The notes under the pieces are model-generated. The model had not been told where the DNA came from, ran no database searches, and saw nothing but the letters and a program-made list of their open reading frames with translations. From the NCBI GenBank assembly GCA_964401935.1, contig CAYOAL010000025.1:1-64000 (forward strand): a DNA stretch of 64,000 nucleotides, in the 5' to 3' direction. Position 1 is the first letter of the stretch. Every line of letters starts with the position of its first letter. Of the stretch, positions 55,501-62,749 are shown piece after piece. Made by a program: the position numbers and the translations under genes. The stretch is from JAPYTK01 sp964401935 (GTDB taxonomy: Bacteria; Myxococcota_A; Polyangia; Polyangiales; Polyangiaceae).

Positions 55501-55818
55501 GTGGCCGCCGAGCCGGAGATCGTCCGCGTCAGGGTGCTCGAGCCCTCCGAGTCTCCAGCGGCGGTGCTTCGTCACCATGAGGAGGCGCTCGCCGCGTTCG
55601 ACCGCGCCCTCGAGGCGGGCGCGGAGGAGCTGCCAGAGAACCCGGCGCTGCTCATGCCGGCGGTGAGGACCGTCTCGTTCGACCTCCCGCTCCGCGCGGG
55701 GGAGGTGTTTGCGGTGGAGGTGGAAGACTTTCGCGAGGCCTACGCGGCCACCCTCCACGTGCGGTCGCTCCGCCAGGTGATCGAGCGGCTGTGGCTCTTG
55801 CGACGGGGGCGAACGTGA
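52507..55818 (+). CDS. Clp-like double AAA+ ATPase with release-factor-like C-terminus, gene 2 of 3
   Basis: The 1103-aa protein has the same layout as gene 1. Its N-terminal domain (1-180) aligns by pattern with those of genes 1 and 3. NBD1 Walker A is GPPKTGKS (about 236), the pore-loop region A-G-M-S-H-L-G-D-W-E-E-R, and the Walker B end I-D-D. NBD2 has GPTGTGKT (about 518), D-E-I-E-K-A-H, T-S-N-L-G-A and a sensor/small-domain W-G-A-R-T-V-K-R. GYVG is replaced by D-G-Y-T-A-A. The C-terminal 260 residues again resemble PCRF: V-V-L-D-V-A-G-F-A-V-A-R-L-L then E-V-G-C-H-I-R-R-S-V (about 990), corresponding to the E-x-G-V-H-R segment. No GGQ. GTG start overlaps gene 1's TGA. Confidence 0.85.
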   Translation: MNVELSLAVYQRKEGGELSWTTLGLGELTETVRGHSAVKTQRRLVAKLRTKLRDVEAAELERFQLHRGLRLVRVRLEVVVSDGMGRARVSGVFPLVAEPRKSSAEQRVIVVYHPWRQDDWLFVEHEHEVATAAEAFFRHAWSALPLHEVEALRTDGKDVIKPLSFSAAVRPIDARDDRRDQRGRARREVDVLSEIGQNQTLRAIEKTLPLGMPRPGLRKRLWLALGGRNKKSSVLVGPPKTGKSTAIARWIADLLDGDDYATHHSLDRIHQVWRVSGKRLIAGMSHLGDWEERCLDLLAQLGKARVILWIDDLHLWGKLGRSRESERSFADFFRGPVARGELTVVGECTEEQLFRLEDDAPSFAKLFDPIAVPPATRADTLQMLVHEGSRLELEVGCRFHPLTYRTILEMGAALSPWTAFPGKAIDTLEKLADARESSAAQQQPIEPTDVVALLSRETGLPESLLTLESALDLDLLQENLESRVMGQAEATRAACDLVSRIRAGLTDPKRPYAVMLFTGPTGTGKTELAKQIAQFLYGDVSRLIRFDMSELSGPDAVARLIGDGYTAAGQLTRRIREQPFSVLLLDEIEKAHRSVLNLLLQLFDDARLTDAAGDTTSFAHSVIIMTSNLGARASRPVGFGDVSNKVMADIAAEVASFFPPELFNRIDTVVPFRPLSPEVAEAVAVKELAELFARRGMKERNIFVYAAAAVKERIVADAFDERWGARTVKRFLEDRVGSLLAEHISGAKASAMQVVRLYEVEGSFRLHAEPLEEVGPELEASPMEALLEAPVEELARHAAAVAARVGAAAGSAARFRDAAHGDPTLLYYVDWYERRARELASLLGGDDAEDRADLDARLWAGTVGERLRLPVRGRRAAGREEQLARIGEGLYHAGHTDALADGAAHRARLCLLGINHEGDRSPAPLSGRGSGRLIELLLDAYEGQLEVTAVAGRHLDGSIVTRRDDILGASLTHVVLDVAGFAVARLLAGEVGCHIRRSVAAEPEIVRVRVLEPSESPAAVLRHHEEALAAFDRALEAGAEELPENPALLMPAVRTVSFDLPLRAGEVFAVEVEDFREAYAATLHVRSLRQVIERLWLLRRGRT

Positions 55819-58088
55819 GATCGCTGCGTGTCTACTTCGTGACCCACGCGGTGGGGCTGACCGGGACGTTGATGCGACGCAGCGATGGTTGGCTCGACGA
55901 GCCGCCGCCAGCCGCGTTTGGCCACGACGAAGACGAGGTGCTCGCTCAGCTCGAGGGACAGGTGGTGGCGCTCGCCCAGAAGGGCGCTGCCGAGCTCGAG
56001 CGCTACCTGTGGGACGAACGCTTCGAGGTACGCAGCGTGCGCGTCTCGGTGAATCCCCACAGCGTGGTCGAGAAGACGAGCGTGATCGGGAAGCGCGCGA
56101 TCCCGCTCTCGGTGGACTACGCCTCCACGCGCCTCGCGTCGGGGGCCCTCTTGGTGCTGCTGCCTCGTTTCGGCTGGCGCTTCATCGTGGAGGATCTCGA
56201 GCTCGCCGCTCCGATGATCCGTCAAGCGGTGGCCACCTCGCTCGCCGGCGAAGACTCCAAGTGGATCTACGACTACCGCTCCGAGGGGCCGGAGCTCGTC
56301 CGCGCCTGGGATCCGGGCTCGCTGGAGCGGCTCTTGGTTCGAGCGGTGGCGACCGACGGCGAGGCCGCGCCCGAGGTGCTGTCGGAGATCGCCGAGGAGC
56401 TCACGATGAGCGCCGCCCGCCGAGAGCTGCCGCTCAGGGTGGGCGTGGATCCGGTCCTCGCCGCGCACCAGACCCTCTTCGAGCGCGAGTGGCTGCCGTC
56501 GCTGCTCCTCGTGGGTCCGAGCGGCGTGGGCAAGAGCACCTTCGTGCGCGCCCTCGCCGAGCATTTCTTGGCGGTGCGGCGCGGCAAGCGCGGACGGCGC
56601 CGCGCCGTGCGCCTGTGGTCGACGACGGCGGCGCGGGTCGTGGCGGGGATGACCTACCTCGGGATGTGGCAGAAGCGCTGCCTCGAGCTCATCGACGCGC
56701 TCTCGCACGAGGGCGACTACTTGTACCTCGATCGCCTGGTCGACGTGCTCGCGCCCCAGAGCGACGGCGCATCGATCGCCGATCTGCTGCTGCCTTCCCT
56801 CGCGGCCCGTGAGCTCGCCGTGATCGTGGAGTGCGATGAGGCGGAGCTTGTGCACGCGCGGCGCGTCAACCCGTCCTTCGTCGACAAGCTCCACCTGCTC
56901 CGAGTGGACGAGATGCCCCTCACGCCGCTGTTCTCGCTCATGACGCGCTACGCCGCCGCGCGGCGCGCGGGCCTGCACCTCGCCCCCGCCGCGACGCGGC
57001 GCCTCGTGGCCCTCCTCGGCGCATTTCGTCCGGATCAGAGCTTCCCGGGCAAGGCGGTGCAGTTCCTCGACTGGCTCGCCACGCTCGAGCCACACAAGCG
57101 TGAGGTGTCGACCCCCCGTCGCGCGGCGGAGGTGTACTCGCAGTTCTCCGGTCTCCCGGTGGAGCTCATCAGCGACGCGATCCCGACGAGCAGCGACGCG
57201 ATCGCGGCGCGGCTCGGCCGCCGCGTCATCGGCCAGCCCGCGGCCTGTCGCTCGGCGGCGCGCGCGCTCGCGCGGTTCAAGGCGGGCCTCAACGATCCGA
57301 GGCGACCGGTGGCCACCTTGTTCTTCGTGGGCCCGACCGGGGTCGGCAAGACCGAGCTCTGTAAGCAGCTCGCCGCGTACATGTTCTCCGACGCCCGCCG
57401 CCTCTTCCGTGTCGACATGAGCGAGCTGATGACACCTGGCTCGAGCCGGCGGCTGCTCGACGTGGATCCGGGGGTGCGGAGCCTGGCCACCGAGGTGCGA
57501 TCGCAGCCGCTCACGGTGGTGTTGTTCGACGAGATCGAGAAGGCTCACCCCGAGATCTTCGATCTGTTGCTCGGGGTGCTCGATGAGGGTCGGATGACCG
57601 ACGAGCGCGGGCGCCTGGTCGACTTTCGGATGACGCTCATCGTGATGACCTCGAACCTCGGGGCGGAGACGGAGCGGCGCCCAGGCTTCGTCACTCCGGG
57701 CGCTGCGTCACGCGACGCGGCCGCGCGTCGGAGCGCGGTGACGCGTCACTTCCGCCCGGAGTTCGTCGCCCGTCTCGACGAGGTGGTCGCGTTCGAGGCC
57801 CTCACCCTCGCCGATATCACCCACATCGTGGACATCCTGGTGGGACAGGTGAGCCGCCGCTTCGGGCTCGTAGAGCGGGGTATCGAGCTGTCGATGTCGG
57901 ACGACGCGCGTGTCGCCTTGGCCGAGCTCGGCTTCGACCCGGCGATGGGGGCGAGGCCGCTCGCGCGGGTGATCGAGGAGCGCGTGGTCACGCCGCTTGC
58001 GGCGCGCCTGGCGCGGGATCCCGACTATGGGCAGCGGCATGTGCGGCTCGTCTGTGGGGCCGCCGGACCGGACGAGCTTCAGATCTGA
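55815..58088 (+). CDS. Clp-like double AAA+ ATPase, gene 3 of 3, without release-factor-like module
   Basis: The 757-aa protein has the shared N-terminal domain (about 1-190), NBD1 with Walker A GPSGVGKS (about 233), pore-loop region A-G-M-T-Y-L-G-M-W-Q-K-R and Walker B end L-D-R (Arg for the catalytic Glu). NBD2 has GPTGVGKT (about 505), D-E-I-E-K-A-H, T-S-N-L-G-A and the small-domain M-G-A-R-P-L-A-R. The NBD2 pore loop lacks GYVG. It ends after the Clp small domain. The GTG start overlaps gene 2's TGA (55815-55818). The three products are probably made in fixed ratio and may form a mixed hexamer or sequential rings. Function inferred only as protein remodelling. Confidence 0.87.
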   Translation: MRSLRVYFVTHAVGLTGTLMRRSDGWLDEPPPAAFGHDEDEVLAQLEGQVVALAQKGAAELERYLWDERFEVRSVRVSVNPHSVVEKTSVIGKRAIPLSVDYASTRLASGALLVLLPRFGWRFIVEDLELAAPMIRQAVATSLAGEDSKWIYDYRSEGPELVRAWDPGSLERLLVRAVATDGEAAPEVLSEIAEELTMSAARRELPLRVGVDPVLAAHQTLFEREWLPSLLLVGPSGVGKSTFVRALAEHFLAVRRGKRGRRRAVRLWSTTAARVVAGMTYLGMWQKRCLELIDALSHEGDYLYLDRLVDVLAPQSDGASIADLLLPSLAARELAVIVECDEAELVHARRVNPSFVDKLHLLRVDEMPLTPLFSLMTRYAAARRAGLHLAPAATRRLVALLGAFRPDQSFPGKAVQFLDWLATLEPHKREVSTPRRAAEVYSQFSGLPVELISDAIPTSSDAIAARLGRRVIGQPAACRSAARALARFKAGLNDPRRPVATLFFVGPTGVGKTELCKQLAAYMFSDARRLFRVDMSELMTPGSSRRLLDVDPGVRSLATEVRSQPLTVVLFDEIEKAHPEIFDLLLGVLDEGRMTDERGRLVDFRMTLIVMTSNLGAETERRPGFVTPGAASRDAAARRSAVTRHFRPEFVARLDEVVAFEALTLADITHIVDILVGQVSRRFGLVERGIELSMSDDARVALAELGFDPAMGARPLARVIEERVVTPLAARLARDPDYGQRHVRLVCGAAGPDELQI

Positions 58089-58244
58089 GCGCGCTGGCCG
58101 CGGCGACGCGCGCGCCGACGGAGCCCAACGCAGGCGGACATCGGGGTCACAAAACGACACACGGGCGTTCCGCAGGATGTGGCCGCTCCCGGAGGAGCGA
58201 GCGCATCGGCGCGGCGCGCCCGTGCACGGGAGTCGAAACTCCGG

Positions 58245-58478
58245 CTACATGATGATGAAGTCGTGCGCGCGCACGGTCTTGCGGCCGTTCGCGTTGGCGC
58301 GCGCGGTCGCCTGCGAGATGAGCCAGTGAACCCAACCGTTCAGGCCATCGAGGGCGTCGGAGCTGGAGTTGCAGCCCTTCTCCTTGATCACGGCCTTCAC
58401 CTTGGACCCAACGAGCAACACCTCGGTGGGACCCTTCTTCGCAGCAGCCTTCTTCGTCGTCGTCTTCTTCTTAGCCAT
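58245..58478 (-). CDS. Bacterial histone-fold DNA-binding protein with Lys-rich tail
   Basis: The 77-aa protein starts MAKKKTTTKKAAAKKG, a short eukaryote-like basic tail, followed by one histone fold. Diagnostic elements are a first helix V-G-S-K-V-K-A-V-I-K, a long central helix (about 40-62: Ala-Leu-Asp-x-Leu-Asn-x-x-Val-x-x-x-Ile) and the R-K-T-V-R-A-H-D loop-strand-helix close, matching the archaeal R-x-T-V/I-x-x-x-D element. Archaeal-like histones are known in Bdellovibrio and other bacteria. A strong AAAGGAGA ribosome site and a TTGACC-type promoter lie upstream, suggesting high expression. It is convergent with the Clp triplet. Confidence 0.85.
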   Translation of the reverse strand: MAKKKTTTKKAAAKKGPTEVLLVGSKVKAVIKEKGCNSSSDALDGLNGWVHWLISQATARANANGRKTVRAHDFIIM

Positions 58479-58550
58479 TTGCCGGAAGTCTCCTTTTAGG
58501 ACGTTCGCGCGGTCTCAGTTGGTCGCGCAACAATCTACAATAGGGCCGTA

Positions 58551-58580
58551 CGTATCGCTTTAGGCGCTCCTCGGGGTCAA
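58551..58580 (-). promoter_or_regulatory. Putative promoter of the histone-fold gene
   Basis: Read on the minus strand: TTGACC (58580-58575), an 18-base spacer and GATACG (58556-58551). The transcript would have a leader of about 65 bases containing the ribosome site AAAGGAGA (near 58490-58498), about 11 bases before the ATG at 58478. Unlike many neighbours, this gene is not leaderless. Confidence 0.45.
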
Positions 58581-58753
58581 GTAGCAAATTCAGGAAGTCG
58601 CACTTTGCTGGGCGCGGAGCGGGCGCCTGAGAGGTGCTCGCTGGGCCCGGCTTAGCCCTTGACGCGGCCCGATCGATCTGGTGGCGCGCGGGTGACGGCG
58701 TCGCGGTAGGAGCCGGGTTGGCCCGGCCACGAGCGGTGTGACAGCATGACGGC

Positions 58754-59281
58754 ATGATCGGTCGCACGGTGGCCTGCTGGTCGGGGGGGGGAGTGCTCTT
58801 GGCGCTCTTGGCGCTCGCCTGCAACGATCGCGTCCGCGAGGCGCCAGGCGGCGATCGCGCCACGGTGGGCGTGGCGGTGGGCTCGGGCTACGGGTCACCG
58901 GCTTCGACGACGGGGGGAGGCGCCGGTGGCGATGGCGGCGGAGGCATGGCCGCGACGGGAGGCATGGGGGGCCAGGCCTCGTGTGACGACTCCGGCTTCT
59001 GCGACGTTTGTGCCCAGTGCGCGATCGTGTCGAGCTGTGCGACCGAGCAGGTCGTCTGCGACGATGACGTGGCTTGCACCTCGGCGCTCACGTGCCTGAA
59101 AGACTGCGGGGCGACCTGCGCCGGCGACGCGATCTGCTACGCAGACTGTCGCGCGAACTGTCAGACCGCGGAGGCGGGCTTCCTCGACGCGGTGAACACG
59201 CTCGCTTGTTGGTGTGTCGCTGCGTGTGCGAGCGACTGCAGCGGTTTCTCGGCCACCGACTGCATCGCCTTCGCGCCGTGA
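58754..59281 (+). CDS. Cys-rich lipoprotein
   Basis: The 175-aa product has a signal peptide with lipobox L-A-L-A-C (about residue 23), a Gly/Thr/Ser linker (35-75) and a compact Cys-rich domain (about 76-175) with 18 Cys. The Cys are arranged as repeated C-x-x-C and C-x-x-x-C pairs around helices such as C-T-S-A-L-T-C-L-K-D-C. It is probably extracellular and disulfide-bonded. It ends 50 bp before the pseudokinase gene. No family recognised. Confidence 0.8.
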   Translation: MIGRTVACWSGGGVLLALLALACNDRVREAPGGDRATVGVAVGSGYGSPASTTGGGAGGDGGGGMAATGGMGGQASCDDSGFCDVCAQCAIVSSCATEQVVCDDDVACTSALTCLKDCGATCAGDAICYADCRANCQTAEAGFLDAVNTLACWCVAACASDCSGFSATDCIAFAP

Positions 59282-59293
59282 GCGTCGTGGTGG

Positions 59294-59322
59294 TTGGTTC
59301 GTGAGGACTTGGCGGGTATCGT
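59294..59322 (+). promoter_or_regulatory. Putative promoter of the pseudokinase gene
   Basis: TTGGTT (59294-59299), an exact 17-base spacer and TATCGT (59317-59322). The hexamer ends nine bases before the TTG start at 59332; no Shine-Dalgarno lies between. Confidence 0.55.
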
Positions 59323-59331
59323 AAGCCCCCC

Positions 59332-60744
59332 TTGCGAACGCTTGCCGAGCTGGTGGCTGAGAACGGGCCTCTCGAGATCCGAGATGCCATCGGTTGGACG
59401 CTTCGCGCCGCCATCACGCTGTGGGCGCTGCACGAAGACGACATCCTCCACGGGCGCGTGAGCCCCGCGGCGATCCTCGTCGAAGACCTCGACTGTCGCT
59501 CGGAGGGGCTGCTCGTGCGTCCCAGCAAGCTCGTCGACGCGCCGGAGTACCAGTCGATCGAGCGCGCCGCCGGCGCCGCGCCGTCGAAGCAGGACGACGT
59601 GTGGGCGCTCGGCGTCACGCTCTACTTCGCGCTCACCGGCAAGCCTCCCTACCCCCAAGGGGTGGCGCAAGCGGTCCACGACGGGAGGCCGCGAGGGCCG
59701 GCGCCGCTCGCCGTCCACCGGGCCGCGCTCGACGTGATGCAGCCGGTCATCGATCGACTGATCCTGGCCGACCGCGCGGATCGGCTGGTGCACGCGGTTC
59801 AAGTGGTGGCGGGCCTGCGGGACCTCAGCCCCGCCATCGCCGATCTCGGCCCCTTGGCCATCGAGCGGGCGTTCGACGAGACCGACATCATCGAGCCCGT
59901 GCGAAAGGTGGCGGAGGCCCCCCCTCCGCCGACCTCGGTGGCGCCGCGAGCGCCCGCGCGTCGCAGGACGCCGCCGCTCCCCGCGCGGACACGGCGGCGC
60001 CTCCCTCGCACCGAGCTCGCCCTCTACGGAGTGGCGGCGCTGCTCGCGCTGCTGGCGATCTACCTCTTGTTCACCGCGCCCGCGAAGGAGGGGCGCGCGG
60101 TGGCCACCGACGGGGAGCCTCCGGGGCCGGCGGCGTCGTCGGTCGGCGCGCCGCCGGCCGGGCCGATCGTCTCACCGAGCGCCCACCCACCCGGGGCGAG
60201 ATCTGCGGACGGGGCCGCCACCGAAGCGCCGCAGCCGGCACCACAACGCACCCAAGATCTGGTGGCCTGCACCGCGGGGCTGCTCGCGGCGGATGCGTTC
60301 GTGGTCGAGCGCGTGGTGGCCGACTTCCCTTGCGGCGAGAAGAGCCCCGTCGACGGCGTCGAGCGGCTCACCGCGGCGCTCGCGCGAGGCAGCGGCGGCC
60401 GCGTCACGGAGGCGACGCGCGAGTGGTCGAACCTGGGTTGGTATCGCGCGGCTGCGTTCGCGGTCGCGCGGAGCCGCTGCTGCGCGACACCGCCCCAGTT
60501 CCAGTCTCCCGCCGTCCTCGACGTGTGCAACCTCGACGCGATCCTCGAGCAGCTGTCCAGCGCGGCAGCGAGCGGGGTGGACGCCGACCTGGCGGTCGCG
60601 CTGAAGCGCTACGGCGCCGCCGCCACCTGCGTGAGCACCGCCGGAGGGGGGCTGGTCTTTCGCATCAAGGGCGGTCCCACCCCCGAGCAGGCCGCGATCC
60701 TCGGGCGCATGATCGGTCGAATGCGGACGTCGGCGCCGCGCTGA
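59332..60744 (+). CDS. Membrane-anchored C-lobe-only pseudokinase
   Basis: The 470-aa protein starts at a TTG with a sequence equivalent to helix D/E of a Ser/Thr kinase; the whole ATP-binding N-lobe is missing. The catalytic-loop position reads H-G-R-V-S-P-A-A-I-L-V instead of H-R-D-x-K-P-x-N-I-L, and no DFG is present. Then W-A-L-G-V-T-L-Y-F-A-L-T-G-K-P-P-Y confirms the kinase fold. A basic Pro-rich linker, one membrane helix (about 228-248) and an exported Pro/Ala linker lead to a C-terminal domain with six Cys (320-470). It cannot be an active kinase and may be a scaffold or receptor that signals across the membrane. Confidence 0.82.
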   Translation: MRTLAELVAENGPLEIRDAIGWTLRAAITLWALHEDDILHGRVSPAAILVEDLDCRSEGLLVRPSKLVDAPEYQSIERAAGAAPSKQDDVWALGVTLYFALTGKPPYPQGVAQAVHDGRPRGPAPLAVHRAALDVMQPVIDRLILADRADRLVHAVQVVAGLRDLSPAIADLGPLAIERAFDETDIIEPVRKVAEAPPPPTSVAPRAPARRRTPPLPARTRRRLPRTELALYGVAALLALLAIYLLFTAPAKEGRAVATDGEPPGPAASSVGAPPAGPIVSPSAHPPGARSADGAATEAPQPAPQRTQDLVACTAGLLAADAFVVERVVADFPCGEKSPVDGVERLTAALARGSGGRVTEATREWSNLGWYRAAAFAVARSRCCATPPQFQSPAVLDVCNLDAILEQLSSAAASGVDADLAVALKRYGAAATCVSTAGGGLVFRIKGGPTPEQAAILGRMIGRMRTSAPR

Positions 60745-60786
60745 AGAGGCCAACCCTCCCCACTCACGCTGGCGTGTGCGACTGGC

Positions 60787-61425
60787 TCAGAGGCTCGTGT
60801 TCTGCACCAGCTCGATGGCCGAGAACAGCCGCGCCTCGTGACCCTCTCGGTAGCCGCGCAAGAGCTCGGTGATGACGCCGCTCCGATCGATCACCTCCAC
60901 CACCGGCACGCTGCCGAACGGGTTGTAGCCCACGGCGAAGCGGCGGTTCTGCTGGCCGCGCACGAGCTTGAAGTGACCGATCCCGTGACGCTCGACGAAG
61001 GGGGCGACGAGATCCCACGTCTCGTCGTTGTCGAGGGCGACCCCAATCGTGAGGAGGTCTGGACCGGCGTTTTGGAGGGCCTTGGTCACGTGCGGCAACG
61101 TCTCTTCGCAGACCTTGCACCACGACGCGAAGAACACCATCACGAACGGCTTGGTCCCCACCAGCTCCTTGGAGTCGAGCACCGTGCCGTCTTCGGCGGT
61201 GAGGGAGAAGGCGGGCACCACCTCCCCCGGCTTGATGATCTCCAAGCCGCCGAGCTCGTTCGGATCGACGGGCTCGGCCGGCTCCTCGGTGATGAGCTCC
61301 GTCGGTGGCTCCGCGTCGGCGCCGCTCTGCGGCACCTGTGGCGCGGGTGAGGCGCCGTCGTTCGGCGTGGAGCAGCCGAGCAGGGTGGAGAGAGCGGCAC
61401 AGAGGAGAGAGCGCGTGAGCATCAT
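60787..61425 (-). CDS. TlpA-like thiol-disulfide oxidoreductase lipoprotein
   Basis: The 212-aa product has a signal peptide and lipobox L-L-G-C (about residue 18), then a Pro/Glu linker. A thioredoxin/AhpC-TSA-like domain follows, with the redox motif F-F-A-S-W-C-K-V-C-E-E at about 98-108. The cis-Pro segment appears as F-G-S-V-P-V-V near 168. Such periplasmic proteins reduce disulfides in cytochrome c maturation or in surface proteins, which suits the many Cys-rich lipoproteins nearby. Two adjacent ATGs (61425, 61422) are possible starts. It is convergent with the pseudokinase gene. Confidence 0.9.
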   Translation of the reverse strand: MMLTRSLLCAALSTLLGCSTPNDGASPAPQVPQSGADAEPPTELITEEPAEPVDPNELGGLEIIKPGEVVPAFSLTAEDGTVLDSKELVGTKPFVMVFFASWCKVCEETLPHVTKALQNAGPDLLTIGVALDNDETWDLVAPFVERHGIGHFKLVRGQQNRRFAVGYNPFGSVPVVEVIDRSGVITELLRGYREGHEARLFSAIELVQNTSL

Positions 61426-61553
61426 GGCAGCAACGTGGCGAGGGGGCGCGGTCGAGCGAGGCCTGGGCGACCTCCGGATCCTGACACGGGAGGCGGTCGG
61501 AGGCTCGAAAACCTCGTCGGGTGACGTGGCGGGGACGCCCCCGCGTGGGTCCG

Positions 61554-62579
61554 TCAGGGGAGCTCGTGCTGCGACAGGAACTGCCACGCGAGCGCCGCCA
61601 CCGGGACCGCGTCGTTGTTGGCGTACAGCACGTGGCCGCCGTCGATCGTGCAGAGGGTGGTCAGCACGCCGGCGTCGCAGCTCTCGTAGGTCTCGCAGCG
61701 GCTGTCGTCTTTCGCGTAGGTCTCCGCGGGCGGGTCGGTGCAGCCGTTCACCTCTCCCCAATACGCAAAGCTCTCGGGCGTGCTCGGCGCGGTGATGCTC
61801 CCGTCGTAGGGGACCACAAGATCCGCGCGGCCGTGCAGGTGCATCACCGCGACGGGCCGCTCCGGTTGGCACTGCGTGAACGGATCGCGATCGATGGGGT
61901 AGGCGACGGGGGCCACCGCCGCGAACAGATCGCTCGCTTCGCACGCGAGCCGGTGCGAGAGCGCGCCGCCGTTCGAGATCCCGGTGGCGTAGATCCGTCT
62001 TGGGTGCACACAGGCTACGGCGGCGACCTCCGCTGCGATGGCCCGCATCAGCCCCACGTCATCGAGATCTTGGCTCTGCGCCAGACCACAGCAAAAGTCG
62101 CCCCCGTTCCAGGAGCGGAGCGCGCCGAAGCCGTTGGGGCGCACGACGATGAACCCTTCGCTCTCCGCGAGCTCGGCGAAGCCCGACACGAGCTTCTGCT
62201 GCCCTTTGGTGCTGCTGTAGCCGTGGATGTCGAACACGAGGGGCAGCGGCGTCACCCCGTCGTAGTCGAGCGGGATCTGCAGATCGTACTCGCGCGTGCG
62301 CCCGTCGAACGCGATCTCGACGGTCGTCTCGCCGGGCACCGCCGTCTTGCCCTCACAGGCGAGCGCGCCCCCGGCGCCGCCGGCGCCACCGCCCCCCACG
62401 CTCGTGGTCGTGGTGGTGGTGGCTGGCCCACCGCCCACCGAGGAGGTGGCGCCCCCCGCGCCGGACCCGGCCGCTCCCGTGGGCGGGGTCACGGAGTCGC
62501 CGTCGCTGCCACACGCCACGACCGCGAGCGCAACGAGCCCCGCGGTCAGCCACCCCACCATCCCGGACGCGTCGGCCAT
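61554..62579 (-). CDS. PHB depolymerase/LpqC-like esterase lipoprotein
   Basis: The 341-aa product has a signal peptide with lipobox V-V-A-C (about residue 23), then a Gly/Thr linker with six consecutive Thr. The alpha/beta hydrolase domain (about 75-341) has the oxyanion segment D-I-H-G-Y-S near 115, the nucleophile G-I-S-N-G near 200, an Asp in H-G-R-A-D-L-V-V-P-Y near 248 and the His in D-G-G-H-V-L near 312. The pattern fits poly(3-hydroxybutyrate) depolymerase/feruloyl-esterase-type LpqC proteins. The substrate could be a polyester or plant phenolic ester. The start is ATG 62579 or 62561. Confidence 0.88.
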   Translation of the reverse strand: MADASGMVGWLTAGLVALAVVACGSDGDSVTPPTGAAGSGAGGATSSVGGGPATTTTTTSVGGGGAGGAGGALACEGKTAVPGETTVEIAFDGRTREYDLQIPLDYDGVTPLPLVFDIHGYSSTKGQQKLVSGFAELAESEGFIVVRPNGFGALRSWNGGDFCCGLAQSQDLDDVGLMRAIAAEVAAVACVHPRRIYATGISNGGALSHRLACEASDLFAAVAPVAYPIDRDPFTQCQPERPVAVMHLHGRADLVVPYDGSITAPSTPESFAYWGEVNGCTDPPAETYAKDDSRCETYESCDAGVLTTLCTIDGGHVLYANNDAVPVAALAWQFLSQHELP

Positions 62580-62716
62580 CCACGAGTCATCACACAGGTG
62601 GGTCGCTTTCTCAAGCGCCTCCCTGCGGCAGCACCCCTCAGGATACTCAAGACCCGATCGGACGAGCCCGACGGTCTCGCGCAGCGCGCTTGGTCGTTGG
62701 GGTCCAAGCGCAGCGT

Positions 62717-62741
62717 GAGGGGGAGGGTGCGGAGCCCCCTC
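62717..62741 (-). terminator. GC hairpin downstream of the MopE-like gene
   Basis: GAGGGGG (62717-62723) pairs with CCCCCTC (62735-62741) around an 11-base loop. It begins nine bases past the stop codon of the MopE-like gene on the minus strand. No T tract follows. Confidence 0.45.
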
Positions 62742-62749
62742 CAGCAAAC

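Noticed and set aside
52345..55758. A 1137-codon minus-strand frame opposite Clp-like gene 2
   Set aside because: It is the reverse shadow of a gene with clear Walker motifs; the translation is His/Arg/Glu-rich without domains.
49106..58088. Annotation of the triplet as ordinary ClpB chaperones
   Set aside because: Middle domain, Clp N-domain, GYVG pore loop and canonical NBD1 Walker B are all absent.
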